A DNA stretch of 64,000 nucleotides, taken from the NCBI GenBank assembly GCA_008692225.1, contig VICG01000012.1, positions 1,426,001-1,490,000 of the forward strand. Direction: 5' to 3'. The first letter of the stretch is position 1. The number at the start of each line of letters is the position of its first letter. Of this stretch, positions 1 to 11,946 are shown one piece after another. The translations under genes and the position numbers were made by a program. The notes under the pieces are model-generated. The model worked only from the letters and a program-made list of their open reading frames with translations, was not told the origin of the DNA and did no database searches. This stretch comes from Monilinia fructicola. Lineage: Eukaryota > Ascomycota > Leotiomycetes > Helotiales > Sclerotiniaceae.

Positions 1-303
1 ATATTTTGCAATCAATTACAACCTCCAACTTGATTTGATGGAATACATGCTTGCTTGCTTGATTTATTACTTCTACCCGTGGACATTTGAAAACACAACA
101 TATCCCACCGTCAACAATATTCTTCATCTATCAGTATCATGATTTCAACTCATATCGCATTTTAGTTCATGCTTTGTATTTTGGTTGACAATTCTAGGAA
201 GCATCAACAGTATTTACTGTACTTTTCAGCCATACAAACAAACAAATCAGCTCTTGGTCGAGGTGGAGAAACAACCTAGATCGGTGTACTTACACTAGGG
301 AGT
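1..303. promoter_or_regulatory. 5' flank of the first gene
   Basis: No gene is visible here. The stretch is moderately AT-rich with short pyrimidine runs and lies directly upstream of the ATG at 304, so it probably holds the 5' UTR and part of the promoter of the coiled-coil gene. I see no specific binding site that I can name. Confidence 0.4.
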
Positions 304-2744
304 ATGGCGGATTACGATAGAATCATAGCCATGGAGGAAGATCAACCTATTTCTTTGAGAAGAAAAAGAAGAAGCTGTAATGAGGGAGAGATACAATCGC
401 GATTGAATTCTCCAGCTTCTACCATAGAAATATCGATCCCTCTTCCTACAACACCCAGAAGAGGAAGACCTAGGAGGAAGGTAAGGTTCTCCGATCCAGG
501 ACCGAACTTACTTCAAACATCTACCTCTGGCTTGACACCATTCATTCGAAAGACTTCCATCTCATCCACGAAATCAAATCGTCGACATTCGGCACCTGTA
601 CGTCTGCTTGATCGTCGTCAGGACAACGAGCCATTTGCGGGAGAGTTGCAATTCGCCCCACTTCGACAAGTTTTAGATGGCAGAGTTACCAGACGTATGA
701 AGAGAAATCGACTTAGTGAGGAAACTAATAAGATAGCGTGGGAGAAGAAACATGAGGCCAAAGCAAGAAAGTCGGAGGTGTATCGACTTAAGAAGGAATT
801 GGAGGAAAAAGACTATGAATTGCAGTGCATCCAAGATGAACATGACGCTGCGAACCAATTAGACTTCGAGGCGGGCGCATCTACTCGTGCAAATCCTATT
901 CTGGCCGAGAAGTTTCAGGAAATGGAAAGAGAGATCCAGGAGCTCAAGACAGAATTGTCACAGAAGGAAGAACGTTCGAATGCTCACCATGACTGGCAAA
1001 CGGGAACCCAGGACCCTTTTGACTTCGATGATGACGATGATGATGATCACAATATGAATATGAGTGTGGATGGAGACCACTGTGGCATGAGTGTACAGGA
1101 TGCTGATGCTGATATGGCGACCGACTCTCCATGTGACGACCATGACATGATGAAATTTGATAGCGCATTCTCCAGTACTGGTGATTTGAACACTGCGCCT
1201 TCACTACACGATATCTCATTGCCCTCACCACCTGCCACCATAGCTGATTCATCTTCCAAAAGCTTTCCTGCGCATCGAGCTCGACACAAGCCAACTTTCA
1301 GGATCCTCTTAATGACAAGCTCGAAGTCCAGCTTCTTGACTTGCAGGCAGAAATCAAAACCCTTACTTCTGCTTTAGCTCTGAATAAGGAAAATGAGCAT
1401 CGTCTTTCTCGGAAACTGTCGACATACATTGCATCGGATCAATCTCATGATAACTCAACTCTTGACTCGGCGCTTGACCACGTTCTCACAACTCTCACTC
1501 TTGCCCAAGCTCAAGTTCTAGAAAAGGAAGCTTCATTCAATGCTCTCTCAAATGAAGTAACCTCTCTGGGATTCTCTACTGATCCTGAAACAACCATTAA
1601 AATTATCGTCGAACAATTTCGTGCCGCAAGAATCGAATTCGAATACCTTGCCCCTGGAGAAGTAACTGAAGGATTCGCAAATAACAAACTCCTCACCATG
1701 CTACTAGAACGACTCAAGAATTTGGTCGAGAAAGTCAAGAAACAAGATGACATAATCGATCAATATCATGAGCAAGAAGTCATTCTTCGTCAACAGTTGG
1801 CCGCTCGTATCGATGCCTTACATGATGTACAGGAAGAGTTAGCTGCTGTTTCGACTGCTGTTTCCCGAATGAGCAAAGAAGTCGCGGAGAACGATATCTC
1901 CAACTCACGCCTACAAAATGCATTGAAAGGATATCGAAACGAAGTATCGGTACTGGAAAGTCTTGTCGAGAGAATCGAAAAGGAGCACAAAGCTGTCGAG
2001 GATGATTTCAAATGTGGAATCAATAATCTAGATGACCAGCTTCAGCGAGAAATATTGAGAGCAGATACATTCGCCGTGGAACTAGAAGGGAAGAATATGA
2101 TCGTGGGAGAATTATCGACGAGATTAACAGCTGCTTTGAAAACTTCCTCTGCCCTTCAAGATCTCCTCAATGAGAAAGAAGGCCAAATGTTTCTTTCAGG
2201 GCGTCAGAATGACGAGGACTTGATTGAACGTGATGAACGGATAGTAGAGCTTCAGGGAGAGCTTGAGAGAACAACATCCATTCTGAAGAACACTCAAAAA
2301 GTGGTTGAGAATTTGAAACAAGAAAACTCAGACTTGAAGACTGAAAACGAAAACCTCGATAATGTTGCAGAGCAATTGAAGGAACAAGTACATAAAGAAA
2401 AGAGAAGAGGAAAAAAAGCAGTCGAGGGAATGAGGAGACAACTTGCGGGTGTATTGGATATCGGAAAAGGATATCTAGAGAGTGATGGTAATGAGTCGAG
2501 TGAGACGGAAGCTGGAGAATCCACAGTTAACCTTCAAGTCAAAGCTCCAGTTGTAAGAAAAGGTCAGTATCTCGATGCAAACTTAGCCAGGAGAAGATCA
2601 AGTGGTGGCGCTGTAGAGAGTGGAAAGAAAAAGAAGAGGAGATATGATAGTGGTCTGGGATTTCTGGAGGAGGAAGAGGACGAGGGTATGAGTGAGAGTG
2701 AAAATATGCATGGTGATGGGGAGGAGTTGCATATGTCTGCTTGA
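304..2744 (+). CDS. Coiled-coil protein, candidate SnaD-like spindle-pole-body protein (one frameshift)
   Basis: The protein opens with a basic, Ser/Pro-rich region (about residues 1-130). A charged Glu/Lys helix with the feel of a fungal spindle-pole-body family follows (RRMKRNRLSEE, then WEKKHEAKARKSEVYRLKKE, about residues 138-190). Next come an Asp-rich run (about 240-250) and several hundred residues of heptad-like coiled coil, ending in a basic then acidic tail. The first frame stops at 1377 and the coiled coil continues in another frame that has a stop at 1245, so the switch must lie between 1248 and 1377. No good GT donor is present there, but one missing A in the run at 1258-1261 joins the frames and gives about 813 residues. 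In Aspergillus nidulans, SnaD sits at the spindle pole body and affects septation and conidiation. The family call is from memory and could be wrong; that this is a real coiled-coil gene is much firmer. Confidence 0.55.
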
Positions 2745-4100
2745 TTTATTTATGATGGATTGATGAATTGTTTCAGGAAAATTTCGGAGTTGAATACCAT
2801 AATGTACTATACCATTGGGAGGGGGGAGGGGGGACTGGTCAGGAGGAAATGTATGGGATGGGCTGGCATGGGTCCAAAAAGGAAAATCAAAACCAGATGA
2901 GTGGATAGAAGTCTATCTGTTGATCACACATATCTGTCGCTATATTACTATTTTTTTTTTGTCATTTTATTCACGATAGGATACCTATGATACCTCTCTT
3001 TGTATCCTCAAGGAGTAATGGAGGCAAGCAAACAAAACAAAACACAAACATATCCATGTTTCTTTGGCACACCTGTAATAGTCTAGATAATTCACACTTC
3101 ATTCAATGTAAATCAAAGTTTCCATCTCTAAACATGCCTTATAATCAACCAAACATTCATCTCCGTCCATAATTCTATTCTGCACCACAGAATCTCCGTC
3201 TCGACTTATCAGCTTGCCATACCCCCTCCCCTCCCCCCACCATCCAATAATTCCCTCATTCATCCTTTTACAAACCTTTACCTTCAGCTCGCCATTCCTC
3301 TATCTGTTCTCCCTCCTCGCAATCCATGGCCGCTACGTCATGCCGCCAATCTGTCCACTCCCCCTTTACCTCTTTACCTCTATAGATGGAGTCCGAGTTT
3401 TCCGTGCTCGCCTTCCCTGACTCTTCATCCGCTACTTGTAAAGCTATCGTCGCTCAGCTTGTTTTTGTTTTTTTTTTTTTTTTTTGGCTTCGTTTGTTGT
3501 CATGGATGCACCTTTTCTGGGGCGGATCGGGGTTGCAATGCAATGTTCAACAGTATGCAATGTACAATGTACAATGTATAATGCACAATATAGAAACTGT
3601 TCCAAGTGCATGCATGCTGATGTGTTGATTGATGGGCGGGGTAATATGGTGAGAATTCATATTGGCAGGTTTCGGGATGGAGGGGAGGATGAGTGGGGAT
3701 TTGGCGGGGCGGGGTGAAGGCCTGGTGTTGGGGTTGTGTTGGGGTTGCCTCGGTGTTGTTGTGTTGTGAAGGTTCTGGGGAGGATGGAGGCTGGAACGGG
3801 TGTCGGGCTTGGCTTGGTGGTTAGTCGGATTGATGGGCTTTGATTTACGGGTTTGCGGACAGGTTGTGATGGGGGCTTGTTGCTGCTTGGGGTGCATATG
3901 GGTATGAGCTTGTATTATGAGGTGGAACTACGCTTATGGAGATATGTCGTTGTATGGAATTTTGAGGTTTGTAAGATTACCTTGTTGGTATATCCTGCAG
4001 TACCAAGGAATCGTTGATCGGTTTCCAACCAACCACCCCCTCCCCTCCCCTCCCCCGCTCACCAAATCTTCAATTATCAGTTCATTATGAGGATATGCTA
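2745..4100. other. Intergenic, low-complexity, no gene seen
   Basis: This lies between the 3' ends of the flanking genes, which converge on it. It holds a G run near 2817-2832, poly-T tracts at about 2950 and 3467-3485, a pyrimidine-rich stretch at 3200-3420, and a G/T-rich stretch at 3615-3900 that contains almost no C. The short open frames here are compositional and look like no protein. Confidence 0.5.
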
Positions 4101-5909
4101 TTAATCTATATCCAAACGCCAAACCCCGTGATCCTCATTCCGCAGTCTATATCTAACATCCGTGACACTTTCATCCGAGGCATCAATCAACCCGTTACTC
4201 TTCTGTGCCTTCTCAGATCCGTGTAGAGTCTCAGTCCATTCCGGTATTCGCGCCAAGCGAATTTTCTGAAGCCGAGTCACTTCATGACTCCATCTATTCA
4301 TCGCAATCAGACCAGCGATCGTCAATAGAATGATTCCCGTTGGCAAGAGCAGAAGAAAGGTCTTGGCCGTGTCCAGTCTCGGAAAGCTGGAAACGGAATG
4401 GATGATAACTGGCCCATCGGTCATCTGCATTGACATGGCAAGGGCCACTGCCCCAGACGTCACATTGATGAAATTCTTGAGGGCCGATTGAGACCAGTCG
4501 TTGATCTCCCATCCATTTCCATCTGGGGCGTAGATAGTCGTATATCCTTGCGGTAGTTTCTCTGCATCTAATCTTCCATGGTCGCCACTCGTAAGACCTA
4601 CGCCAAACATGGGACGGGCATTGTATACCTTGATCCCGAAAGCGGTTGCTGCACCGCCGAGCCAGTTGGCTAGTTCGGTTATGTTATTTCCCGGTGCGTG
4701 GAATGATGCATTGGAAAGTGTCGTCATTTGCGGTCCCCCGGAGCCCGCTTGGTACGTTGATTGAACTAATTCCGTTCTTACATCACATTGAAGAGATGTA
4801 ATATTGTGCCCCGAATGATTTATTGTAGATCCACCTTCAATGGAACCGTCCATCGCCGCAAACATAATTGTCGTGATGCTGGTCATGTTAGATAGCATTT
4901 GAGATGAATCAATCCAACATGAGAGACGTGGATCTGTTCGTATCCAGACTGCCGTGTCGCTGTGCTTCGCAGTGACATTGAGGATGGCACTGTAATCGTC
5001 CCGAATGGTAAGTGACCGTCCAGAGCAATTGACGCTCTTTTGTGCTTTCAATCCGGAAATAGTGAAACTATCCAAACTGGAGAGGTTATAGCGATCAACG
5101 AGAAATTCTCTCAGATCTGGCATTGGCTCCATAGATAGACCTTTGGACCAAGATGTATAGTATGCGAAGCCATTGATCGCTGGGTCAGCGAGTGGTCCAT
5201 CGCTGTTCGAAGCTGGAATAGATATGCCAATCCCTCCACCTTTTTGATATTCGCTCTGGTAAGTTTGAGTCATGTTTTGCAGCGTATAAACTTGACCTAT
5301 AATAGCTCTATCTAACTGAGTGAGTACAGCAATAAGCGCTAAGCACAAAAGCACAACCGTTGCAAAGTGATCTCTGACTTGAAATAGTGCGCCAACAATT
5401 GAAGGCAAAGATCCCCGCATCCCTTGCAAGTACACATCGATTGAGACTAAAGTATAGGAATTGCGACTCAAGAGGGGCCACAGAGTGGGTTCAGCAATAG
5501 TCGTAGCGACAAAAAATAGACAAGTAAGACCAAGTCCGTGGATTAAACTGATGATACCCTGTATCAGAGGAAGCTCCGATAGAGGATTTGCAACGAAAGA
5601 CGTTGCCGTGCATTCTAATGCCCATGAAGGGCATGTGATGTTCTGTAAGCTAAGCCAATACGTGAAGCCGAAGCAAGCCAGTGTTGAAGAAAGGCCTGTC
5701 GCGAAAGCGAGGAGTATTTGTTTTCCGAGAATAAATTTTAAGACTCCAATGGTGTTTGGATTGGATGGGTTTGTCTGCATTTGATTAGCGGGAGCATGAC
5801 AAAAGAGGCCTGCGTGATATACCTGTTGGATCTCCTCGGTCACAACGTTGGCCGCATCTTCAACTTTCAACAGCCCACTCCTTTGCTCTGTCGACCCCGG
5901 CTCTGACAT
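4101..5909 (-). CDS. Fungal membrane protein with large glycosylated ectodomain, unknown function
   Basis: An uninterrupted 602-residue frame starts at an ATG at 5909. Hydrophobic segments sit at about residues 58-80, 117-140 and 183-205, and one more lies near the C-terminus at about 525-552. Between the third and the last is a region of roughly 320 residues with many N-x-S/T sequons and several cysteines, so it is probably lumenal or extracellular. A short motif, YLQGMRGSLPSIVGAL, precedes the third segment. The layout (three N-terminal helices, ectodomain, one C-terminal helix, cytoplasmic tail) is common in large fungal families of unknown function, such as those related to DUF3176, but I cannot assign a family. 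There is no intron and no frameshift, unlike most genes here. Confidence 0.75.
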   Translation of the reverse strand: MSEPGSTEQRSGLLKVEDAANVVTEEIQQVYHAGLFCHAPANQMQTNPSNPNTIGVLKFILGKQILLAFATGLSSTLACFGFTYWLSLQNITCPSWALECTATSFVANPLSELPLIQGIISLIHGLGLTCLFFVATTIAEPTLWPLLSRNSYTLVSIDVYLQGMRGSLPSIVGALFQVRDHFATVVLLCLALIAVLTQLDRAIIGQVYTLQNMTQTYQSEYQKGGGIGISIPASNSDGPLADPAINGFAYYTSWSKGLSMEPMPDLREFLVDRYNLSSLDSFTISGLKAQKSVNCSGRSLTIRDDYSAILNVTAKHSDTAVWIRTDPRLSCWIDSSQMLSNMTSITTIMFAAMDGSIEGGSTINHSGHNITSLQCDVRTELVQSTYQAGSGGPQMTTLSNASFHAPGNNITELANWLGGAATAFGIKVYNARPMFGVGLTSGDHGRLDAEKLPQGYTTIYAPDGNGWEINDWSQSALKNFINVTSGAVALAMSMQMTDGPVIIHSVSSFPRLDTAKTFLLLLPTGIILLTIAGLIAMNRWSHEVTRLQKIRLARIPEWTETLHGSEKAQKSNGLIDASDESVTDVRYRLRNEDHGVWRLDID

Positions 5910-8813
5910 AGTATAGAAGATAAAGATAACAACAGCTAAATAGACTCAGCAGTGACACCAAAGATCTATTTTATGCTTTCTGCCGGTGAAAGGTCTGCGC
6001 TCAAGGAGAGGAAAAGTGAGGATGAGGCTCGGCGGCTACAGCGTGAAATGATACAAGAGTGGTGGTCAGCTCAACCCCATAACTAAGAGCGATTGCCCCA
6101 GAATTCAGATCATTTTGACCAATTATCTTTTTCCCTTGGCATAAGATTTTAGTACCCAGCCGACGTAGGACAAAGTTCCACATATCTAGTACGATGTCTC
6201 GAACGCTTGCAAATCGATGTATTGAGAATTGTCTTCGGCGCCGGCAGCATCATGAAATTAGCTGCAGCTTCGAGTTCCCAAATGACGTTGGTAGCGAGAT
6301 AATTTGTGATGCTTGATCATGAATCAAAGTATAGTTCTAACCTTATATTCAAATTTTCAGAGGTTTTGACCACACTATATCTGCTGTATGTGTGAAAAGA
6401 TGCTTTTTGGATTGGGGAAACGTTTTATACATCTTTGGGACCGCCGCCTCTGGTAAGTCTTACTTCGTTTGTTGGTTTAATTGAGATATTGGTTTCAAAC
6501 GATAATCTTACCAGTTAGCTCTAAGCATTCAAAAACGTGACTGTCCTTCAACCCTAATCACGCGGCCGCTAGCCCGCTCATCCTCGATTTTCCCACTGGC
6601 ATATAACTCAAATTGAACGACACATTACCCTCAAACACCTTGTTATCACCTCATCATTTTATGGGTTGCATTGAAGAATGCGTGAGTGGCAACAGGAGTA
6701 AGCGTGTTGTGTCTTTTCATCAAACCCTTTCAATCAGTGCAAGAGCTCGAGATATAGCTACAAAGCTGACTTCAATTTCAGCACTTTGCGAAATTGCAAC
6801 TGCCGAACCCTTCATGAACGATACACTCTATCCGTATAGCTGTTTAAATATGCTTCCCACGAAAAGCTCTCAGTGAGAATCTGGAATATGTTCGTCCTCG
6901 AAATCAAATTTTCTTCCTGTGGAAGATATGAGCATATTCCTGCTACGGCACAGTGCTCTCATGATATGGCTAGGTAATATCACTGCATTTCAATCTCTTT
7001 CGTGAAACATCAATGCAGAACATCCTCAAGTACATCAATCAACGCTTGTAACCTATTTCAGAGATGCGACAATCAACCTTTTCGGTCAGTAAATATTGTC
7101 GTGGGACAGGATGCAACCCGCACTACAGATCAGCCCTTGTCGGTCTCTTTGGTGGCGGATACTCTCCCCCAGCACTGCTAATTTATGATATATCCTATCC
7201 TCATGGCGCACTTCGTGACCTATCTTTTTCTCAGCCTCCTGCATTGGATTGGAAGCAACTTGACATAAAATGACCACCTCTAATGGCTCTCCACCTTCCA
7301 GCGATAGGCCTCAGCATGTGATAGAGGATATACAGATCGTGAATATTTAGTATATTGGAGTTCATAAGAAAGTTTCTGTAATTTCATCACAACAGGAGAT
7401 GTTTCCTTTTCAGAAGTTATCGATAATCTGGGCAAATAACCCAACACTCGTTTCAAAATGAGAAATCATTACCCGCTTCTGTTTCATATCAACGGTACAG
7501 TCGAAAACATTCTGACCCGTGGTAAATAAAAAGAACTGTGGGATCCCTTACAAGACAATCCTCTTATTCGTGCCTCTCTGTGAATTACGCTGGGTATTAG
7601 AAGGCAGCATTAGATAAGGCATTAGGCAGACGGTCTTGTCAAAGGGTGATTGGAAGCCCGCTTGGCATCTATATCGGCACAGCATATACCCTCCAAAGCA
7701 TATACATACATAAGGCTTTGCGGGATCGGTTTAGAAGGCTTTGTCCTCTTGAATATTTTCCAGCCCTCCTTCAATGCTTACATGGATTCATGAATCAGCT
7801 TGAACGTTGACCGGGAAGATAATTACACCACACCCAAAGAGCATTGTTGTGGCTTATGATATATGCGATTCGACAGACTTCATTAAGAGTGAAAAGTGCT
7901 TCCTTAAGTACTCTATAGGTCAGATATCCTAGACGTCAGCTCTTCGTTTGGGATTACTGGTGATACTGCTCTTGTGGCAATTGGGATATAAGGGATCTAA
8001 GGAATATCAAGTTCGCGCCGCTTCTCTTACCTGTCGATCAGCGAAAGAAATAACGAGGAGCTTTCAATATCGACGAATGTACATGGTCTGAAATCTGACG
8101 AAGAATCGTGGGAAATGACTAAGATTCCAAGTTCAATAGATCTTTGTTCTTTAGAATTTCTCAAATGACTTTACTTCACAAAAAAATGCAGTGCCCCAGC
8201 CCTGTGATTTTAGTTTTAGCCAAAGTCTGAGACAACATAATTTCTCCCAAATGATTGGTACATTCCTCCCGATTCTCGGCATATCATTCTTCCCGTCTTA
8301 TACGTCGTGCCGTATTTTGGTTAGCCAAATTCTCATGTCATACAATCTACGTCATGCCCAGAAAACTTTTCGACGCCTTTCTCCAGCCGCATCACGTCGC
8401 TGTATCACACCTCATCAGTTCTAGAAATTGCGTCTCCCCAGGTTCTTGGGGCATTGCTAGCCAGTTGAATAATACCCAATAGTACGGTACCGCCATAGTA
8501 TTTTGGCGAATCAGCAAATCATTATGTGAGGAGATATGTGATGTCAAGTGATGGCGCTGGTGATTGAGTGAGATCAGCATATAACAACTGGATGAGAGGC
8601 AAGGGAGATGTATATGATATTATAATAAGGCTGGCTTTTGGAAGACATATAGTAGGATATCCATGCCGCTGGTAAAAACGTGGCGATTTGGAGTCTGTTG
8701 ATAATCCTTTTTCAAAGGTAAGATTACGTACCCAAGTACTTTTCTCGTGTGACCTTAAATTCTTTCTTTGCTTGGAATCAGTAGTCAATACAGACGTCAA
8801 CATCATATTCAAT
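5910..8813. other. Intergenic, no supportable gene
   Basis: This 2.9-kb interval lies between divergently transcribed membrane-protein genes. Composition is ordinary and open frames are all under 115 codons, on both strands, with nothing I recognise. It could contain remnants of decayed genes: stretches around 6180-6300 and 7800-8050 read like old coding sequence broken by stops. No repeats or RNA genes are evident. The last few hundred bases should hold the promoter of the RTA1-like gene. Confidence 0.4.
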
Positions 8814-10102
8814 ATGGAGAACGGAGAGCCAGGTGTGTCTATTCTACAAGTTTTCATTATAAGTACCCGAGCTGATTCACGCGATCACAGTCGAGGATAG
8901 TCTGTATTTCTACGCACCGAACAAAGTAGCTCCAGTCGTATTTGCAGCTTTGATAGCAATCTCTATGGTACTACATGGATATCAATGCTAGTCTGTCACT
9001 TCTGTCCTATTCCCAGATTCTTTCAGAAATCCGCATCAAATTATGAAGTGTCAAAGCTGATGATTCTATAGCCGGTACAAATGCTGGAAAGTTACCGGTC
9101 TACTCCCATGGTCTGCATTAATATATCTCGCTGGTTTTATCCTAAGAGAAGTCGGTGCTTTCAATTATAGTAACCTAGATATTTACATCGCGAGTATTGT
9201 ATTGCTTTACGCTGCCCCGTATGTCTTTTCATACTATTTCACTTTCTACCCACCCCTTTCCGTTGCCACTGATACACTTAGAACCTTATGCTAAGCGTAA
9301 AACAAATCGTAGACCCATCTACGAACTAGTAAACTACTTCATCCTCTCCCGCATTCTCTACTACGTTCCCTACCATTCACCCCTCCATCCCGGCCGCGTC
9401 CTGACTACCTTCGGTGCACTCTCCGCCGTCGTCGAAGCCCTCAATGGTCACGGCGCCTCCCGAGTAGCCAACTCTTCTCTCTCGGAATCTGCCCAAGAGA
9501 CCGGTAGATCCCTCCTCAAAGCCGCATTATGTCTTCAGCTCGGGGTCCTCGGGGCATTCGTCTTTCTCGTCGCTTATTTCCACCTCAAGTGTCGTAAACA
9601 TTCTCTTTTACCCAGTAACTTGAATAACGTGTTAATCACACTATACATATCGAGTGCATTAATTGGCACGAGAACAATATACCGCACGGTAGAATATTTC
9701 AGCATCGCAGATCTTCACCCAGCAGCCGGGTTGGAGGTCAAAGACATCAGTCCGATCATTCGATATGAGTGGTTTTTCTGGATTTTCGAAGCGGTGCTCA
9801 TGACTTGTAATACATTTTTGTTGAATTGGCGGCATCCGATGAGGTTCCTTCCGAGGAACAACAAGATCTATTTAGGGAAGGATGGGGTGACGGAGATTGA
9901 GGGGACGGGGTATGAGGATAGGAGGAGATGGTGGGTTACGTTTCTGGATCCGTTTGATATCTATGGGATGTGTAAGGGGAGGAACTTGCACCGGGGATTC
10001 TGGGAACAGGATGGTGTGGGGAGTGTGGGACAAGGTGGTGCAAATCGTCAAGTGGAAGGTATCACTGAGACGAAGAAGGGGAATGAAACAAGAGCGATAT
10101 GA
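8814..10102 (+). CDS. RTA1-like multi-pass membrane protein, four exons
   Basis: I joined exons 8814-8832, 8891-8990, 9072-9218 and 9313-10102, separated by introns of 58, 81 and 94 nt. The frame closes exactly to give 351 residues. The product starts MENGEPVEDSLYFYAPNK, the typical opening of the RTA1-like family (lipid-translocating exporter/RTA1 group, seven membrane helices). It continues with hydrophobic segments around VAPVVFAALIAISMVLHGY, LIYLAGFILREVG, the second-exon to third-exon loop, and LYISSALIGTRTIYRTVEY, a family hallmark. The C-terminal tail is basic then acidic and probably cytosolic. Yeast members RTA1 and RSB1 are linked to 7-aminocholesterol resistance and sphingoid-base export; the substrate here is unknown. 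The second donor (GTCTGT) is non-standard but the protein it yields is right. No indel is needed. Confidence 0.93.
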
Positions 10103-11152
10103 TTCCAGAACCTCGAGCTTCTCTTTATCAGAAGGCCAAGTGTTGATCTTTCTCAGGTTTGCAAATCTGGTCTTCTTTTTTAGTTTCGGTTATTTTACGC
10201 TGCAGTTTAGATGGAGGGCGAACACAGACTATGATGCGGAAGACAGAAAGAGATATAGCGATTTATATGCAAACTCTCAAAGGAGTTTTTAGAGACTCAA
10301 CCGATTTTTCTTTCGTCATATTTGATATCGATTTAGAGTGGCTTCTTACATCTTCAGGATCTCAATTGTCTTTGTGGACGACCTCGGAAGTGGCCCAAGT
10401 CCAGCTCATTCACCGATCAGGAGTTCTCAGCGTGGGTATTGTATCGCTGTAAGATCATATTCTAGCCCCGGAAGATCGATGCCAGAATCATCTTTCGTAA
10501 CGGGGTGGAGCCACTGGTCGTCATACCCCTAAGATAGGTTTGTAGAGTGTGTAACCTCACCAAATCGCCTCCTGGCTTATCAGTTTTAGGAGGATTGAAA
10601 AAAACCAAGGGTATGATTTTCCGTAGACGAATCTTCAAGAAATACAAGTTGTGACTCATAGGGTATCTGGTTGGTCGCGTATATCCTCGTGTATAGTCGG
10701 GCGTTTGAACAATATTCGTTTTAGATTCCAAGATGGGTGCGCGCAATTTCTGGTACCAAAGGGTTGTCCACATCAGAAGATGATGGTAGACCACAGAATG
10801 CGGCAAGAGATCACTAATATTCACAGCATCGAAAACTTGAGAGGCCGGCTTACCCAGGCCAGCTAGGTTACGGGTATTCTTTTCCGAGAAGGTAAATATC
10901 CTTTCAGTTTGTATACACCTGACGCATGAAGACGTTGCAATATCTTCTACACGTCTGTGATGCTCTTAAAGACACTCTTTGCATGTTATACTCATGATCA
11001 GCTTGAAATGTGTTTCTTGGTTCATTCTCTTTGTGAACGGCAACAATGACTGTGGCCAAGCTCCTGGCGGTTGTGGCTTGGAGTCGGGAATACTATAAAC
11101 GTTTGTCGACTGTCTTATACGTGCGGTCTGAAATAACAAGGTCGAGTCATAG
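10103..11152. other. Intergenic, no gene seen
   Basis: This is sequence of ordinary composition between the 3' ends of the RTA1-like gene and the HeLo relic. The short open frames on both strands have no recognisable features. It presumably contains the RTA1-like 3' UTR, with T-rich stretches at 10150-10200. Confidence 0.4.
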
Positions 11153-11946
11153 TTAGATGGTTGTGTTACGAAATTGTGGGCAGTATATTTTTCCTTCTAC
11201 AGTTGTGACCGTACGATTACTCGAAGTATCTGCAATGTCTTGTGCCGCAGAGTTTGCATGGGTCGAAGCAGTATCCCGAAGTAGCCTCAGACTTTGAACA
11301 TCTGATATGCTTTCAACTTCTTGTCTCAGTCTAGCACCTTGGTCTTCCAGTAATCCTATGTACAAAGTCATACTTTCGAGCTCATCGACAAATTTTGTTA
11401 TCCGTTCAACGAATGACGCACCCTCCATGAAGTCACTTTCCAAGTAGATGTATCTCTCTGGTGTGTTTTTATTCGAGATTTGAATCAATAGAAGGAAGTC
11501 TTGAAGACTTGCATGCCTTGCGACGTTGAATGCTGAGTTATCGATGTCTCACCATATTTCTTATGCATTCGCGCACCCTCTTCGAGCAGTGACTTGATAT
11601 TATCGAGTGTTCTTTCTACTCCCGGTCAAATATCAGGTCTATCAATGTTCATGTCGTACTGTAGACGGATATTAGGTTCAGGGAGCAGTCAGACGGACGC
11701 GCCCCAAAGTCCAAATTGAGCACGCTCGAAGAAGAGCTATGAGAATTAGTTTAGCTGAGATTCATGTCGCGAGTACCTGATACACCAAAGAACAGAGTCG
11801 CTCAAAATCTTCGCTGATGTTCTTTCCAGAAATAACAATGTCAAACGTTCAATACATATCGTGAATAGGGCTGCAACGCTGATTGCACTTAAGGCGAGAC
11901 CTGCTAATCCTTCCGCTCCTCCAGAAATGCTTTGTTCTGTGCGCAC
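11153..11946 (-). pseudogene. HeLo-domain (HET-s-type cell-death domain) gene, broken
   Basis: On the minus strand the segment begins with the hallmark HeLo start, GLAGLALSAISVAALFTICIE (small hydrophobic helix, about 11870-11915). It continues through a FERxxxxLWGASV-like segment (about 11695-11730), a TLDNIKSLLEEGARMHKKYG segment (about 11555-11615) and a final helix, EVESISDVQSLRLLRDTA (about 11265-11320). All of these follow the order of the HeLo domain, the N-terminal domain of HET-S and related fungal regulated-cell-death effectors. Breaks: a frame change at the A run 11844-11846, in-frame TGA codons at 11689-11691 and 11626-11628, and another frame change near 11495-11520. A short intron (11737-11776) is likely. 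The tail after the HeLo helices is only about 35 residues, rich in Ser/Thr/Asn, with no ankyrin or kinase domain. Both TGA codons could derive from CGA by C-to-T change. It may be a true pseudogene, or partly the victim of consensus errors. Confidence 0.72.

Noticed and set aside
1093..1301. Possible intron joining the two frames of the coiled-coil gene (GTACAG donor at 1093, TTTCAG acceptor at 1301)
   Set aside because: The acceptor is good but the donor is poor and about 200 nt of open coding sequence would be lost. A one-base loss in the A run at 1258-1261 is simpler and matches the pattern in other genes.
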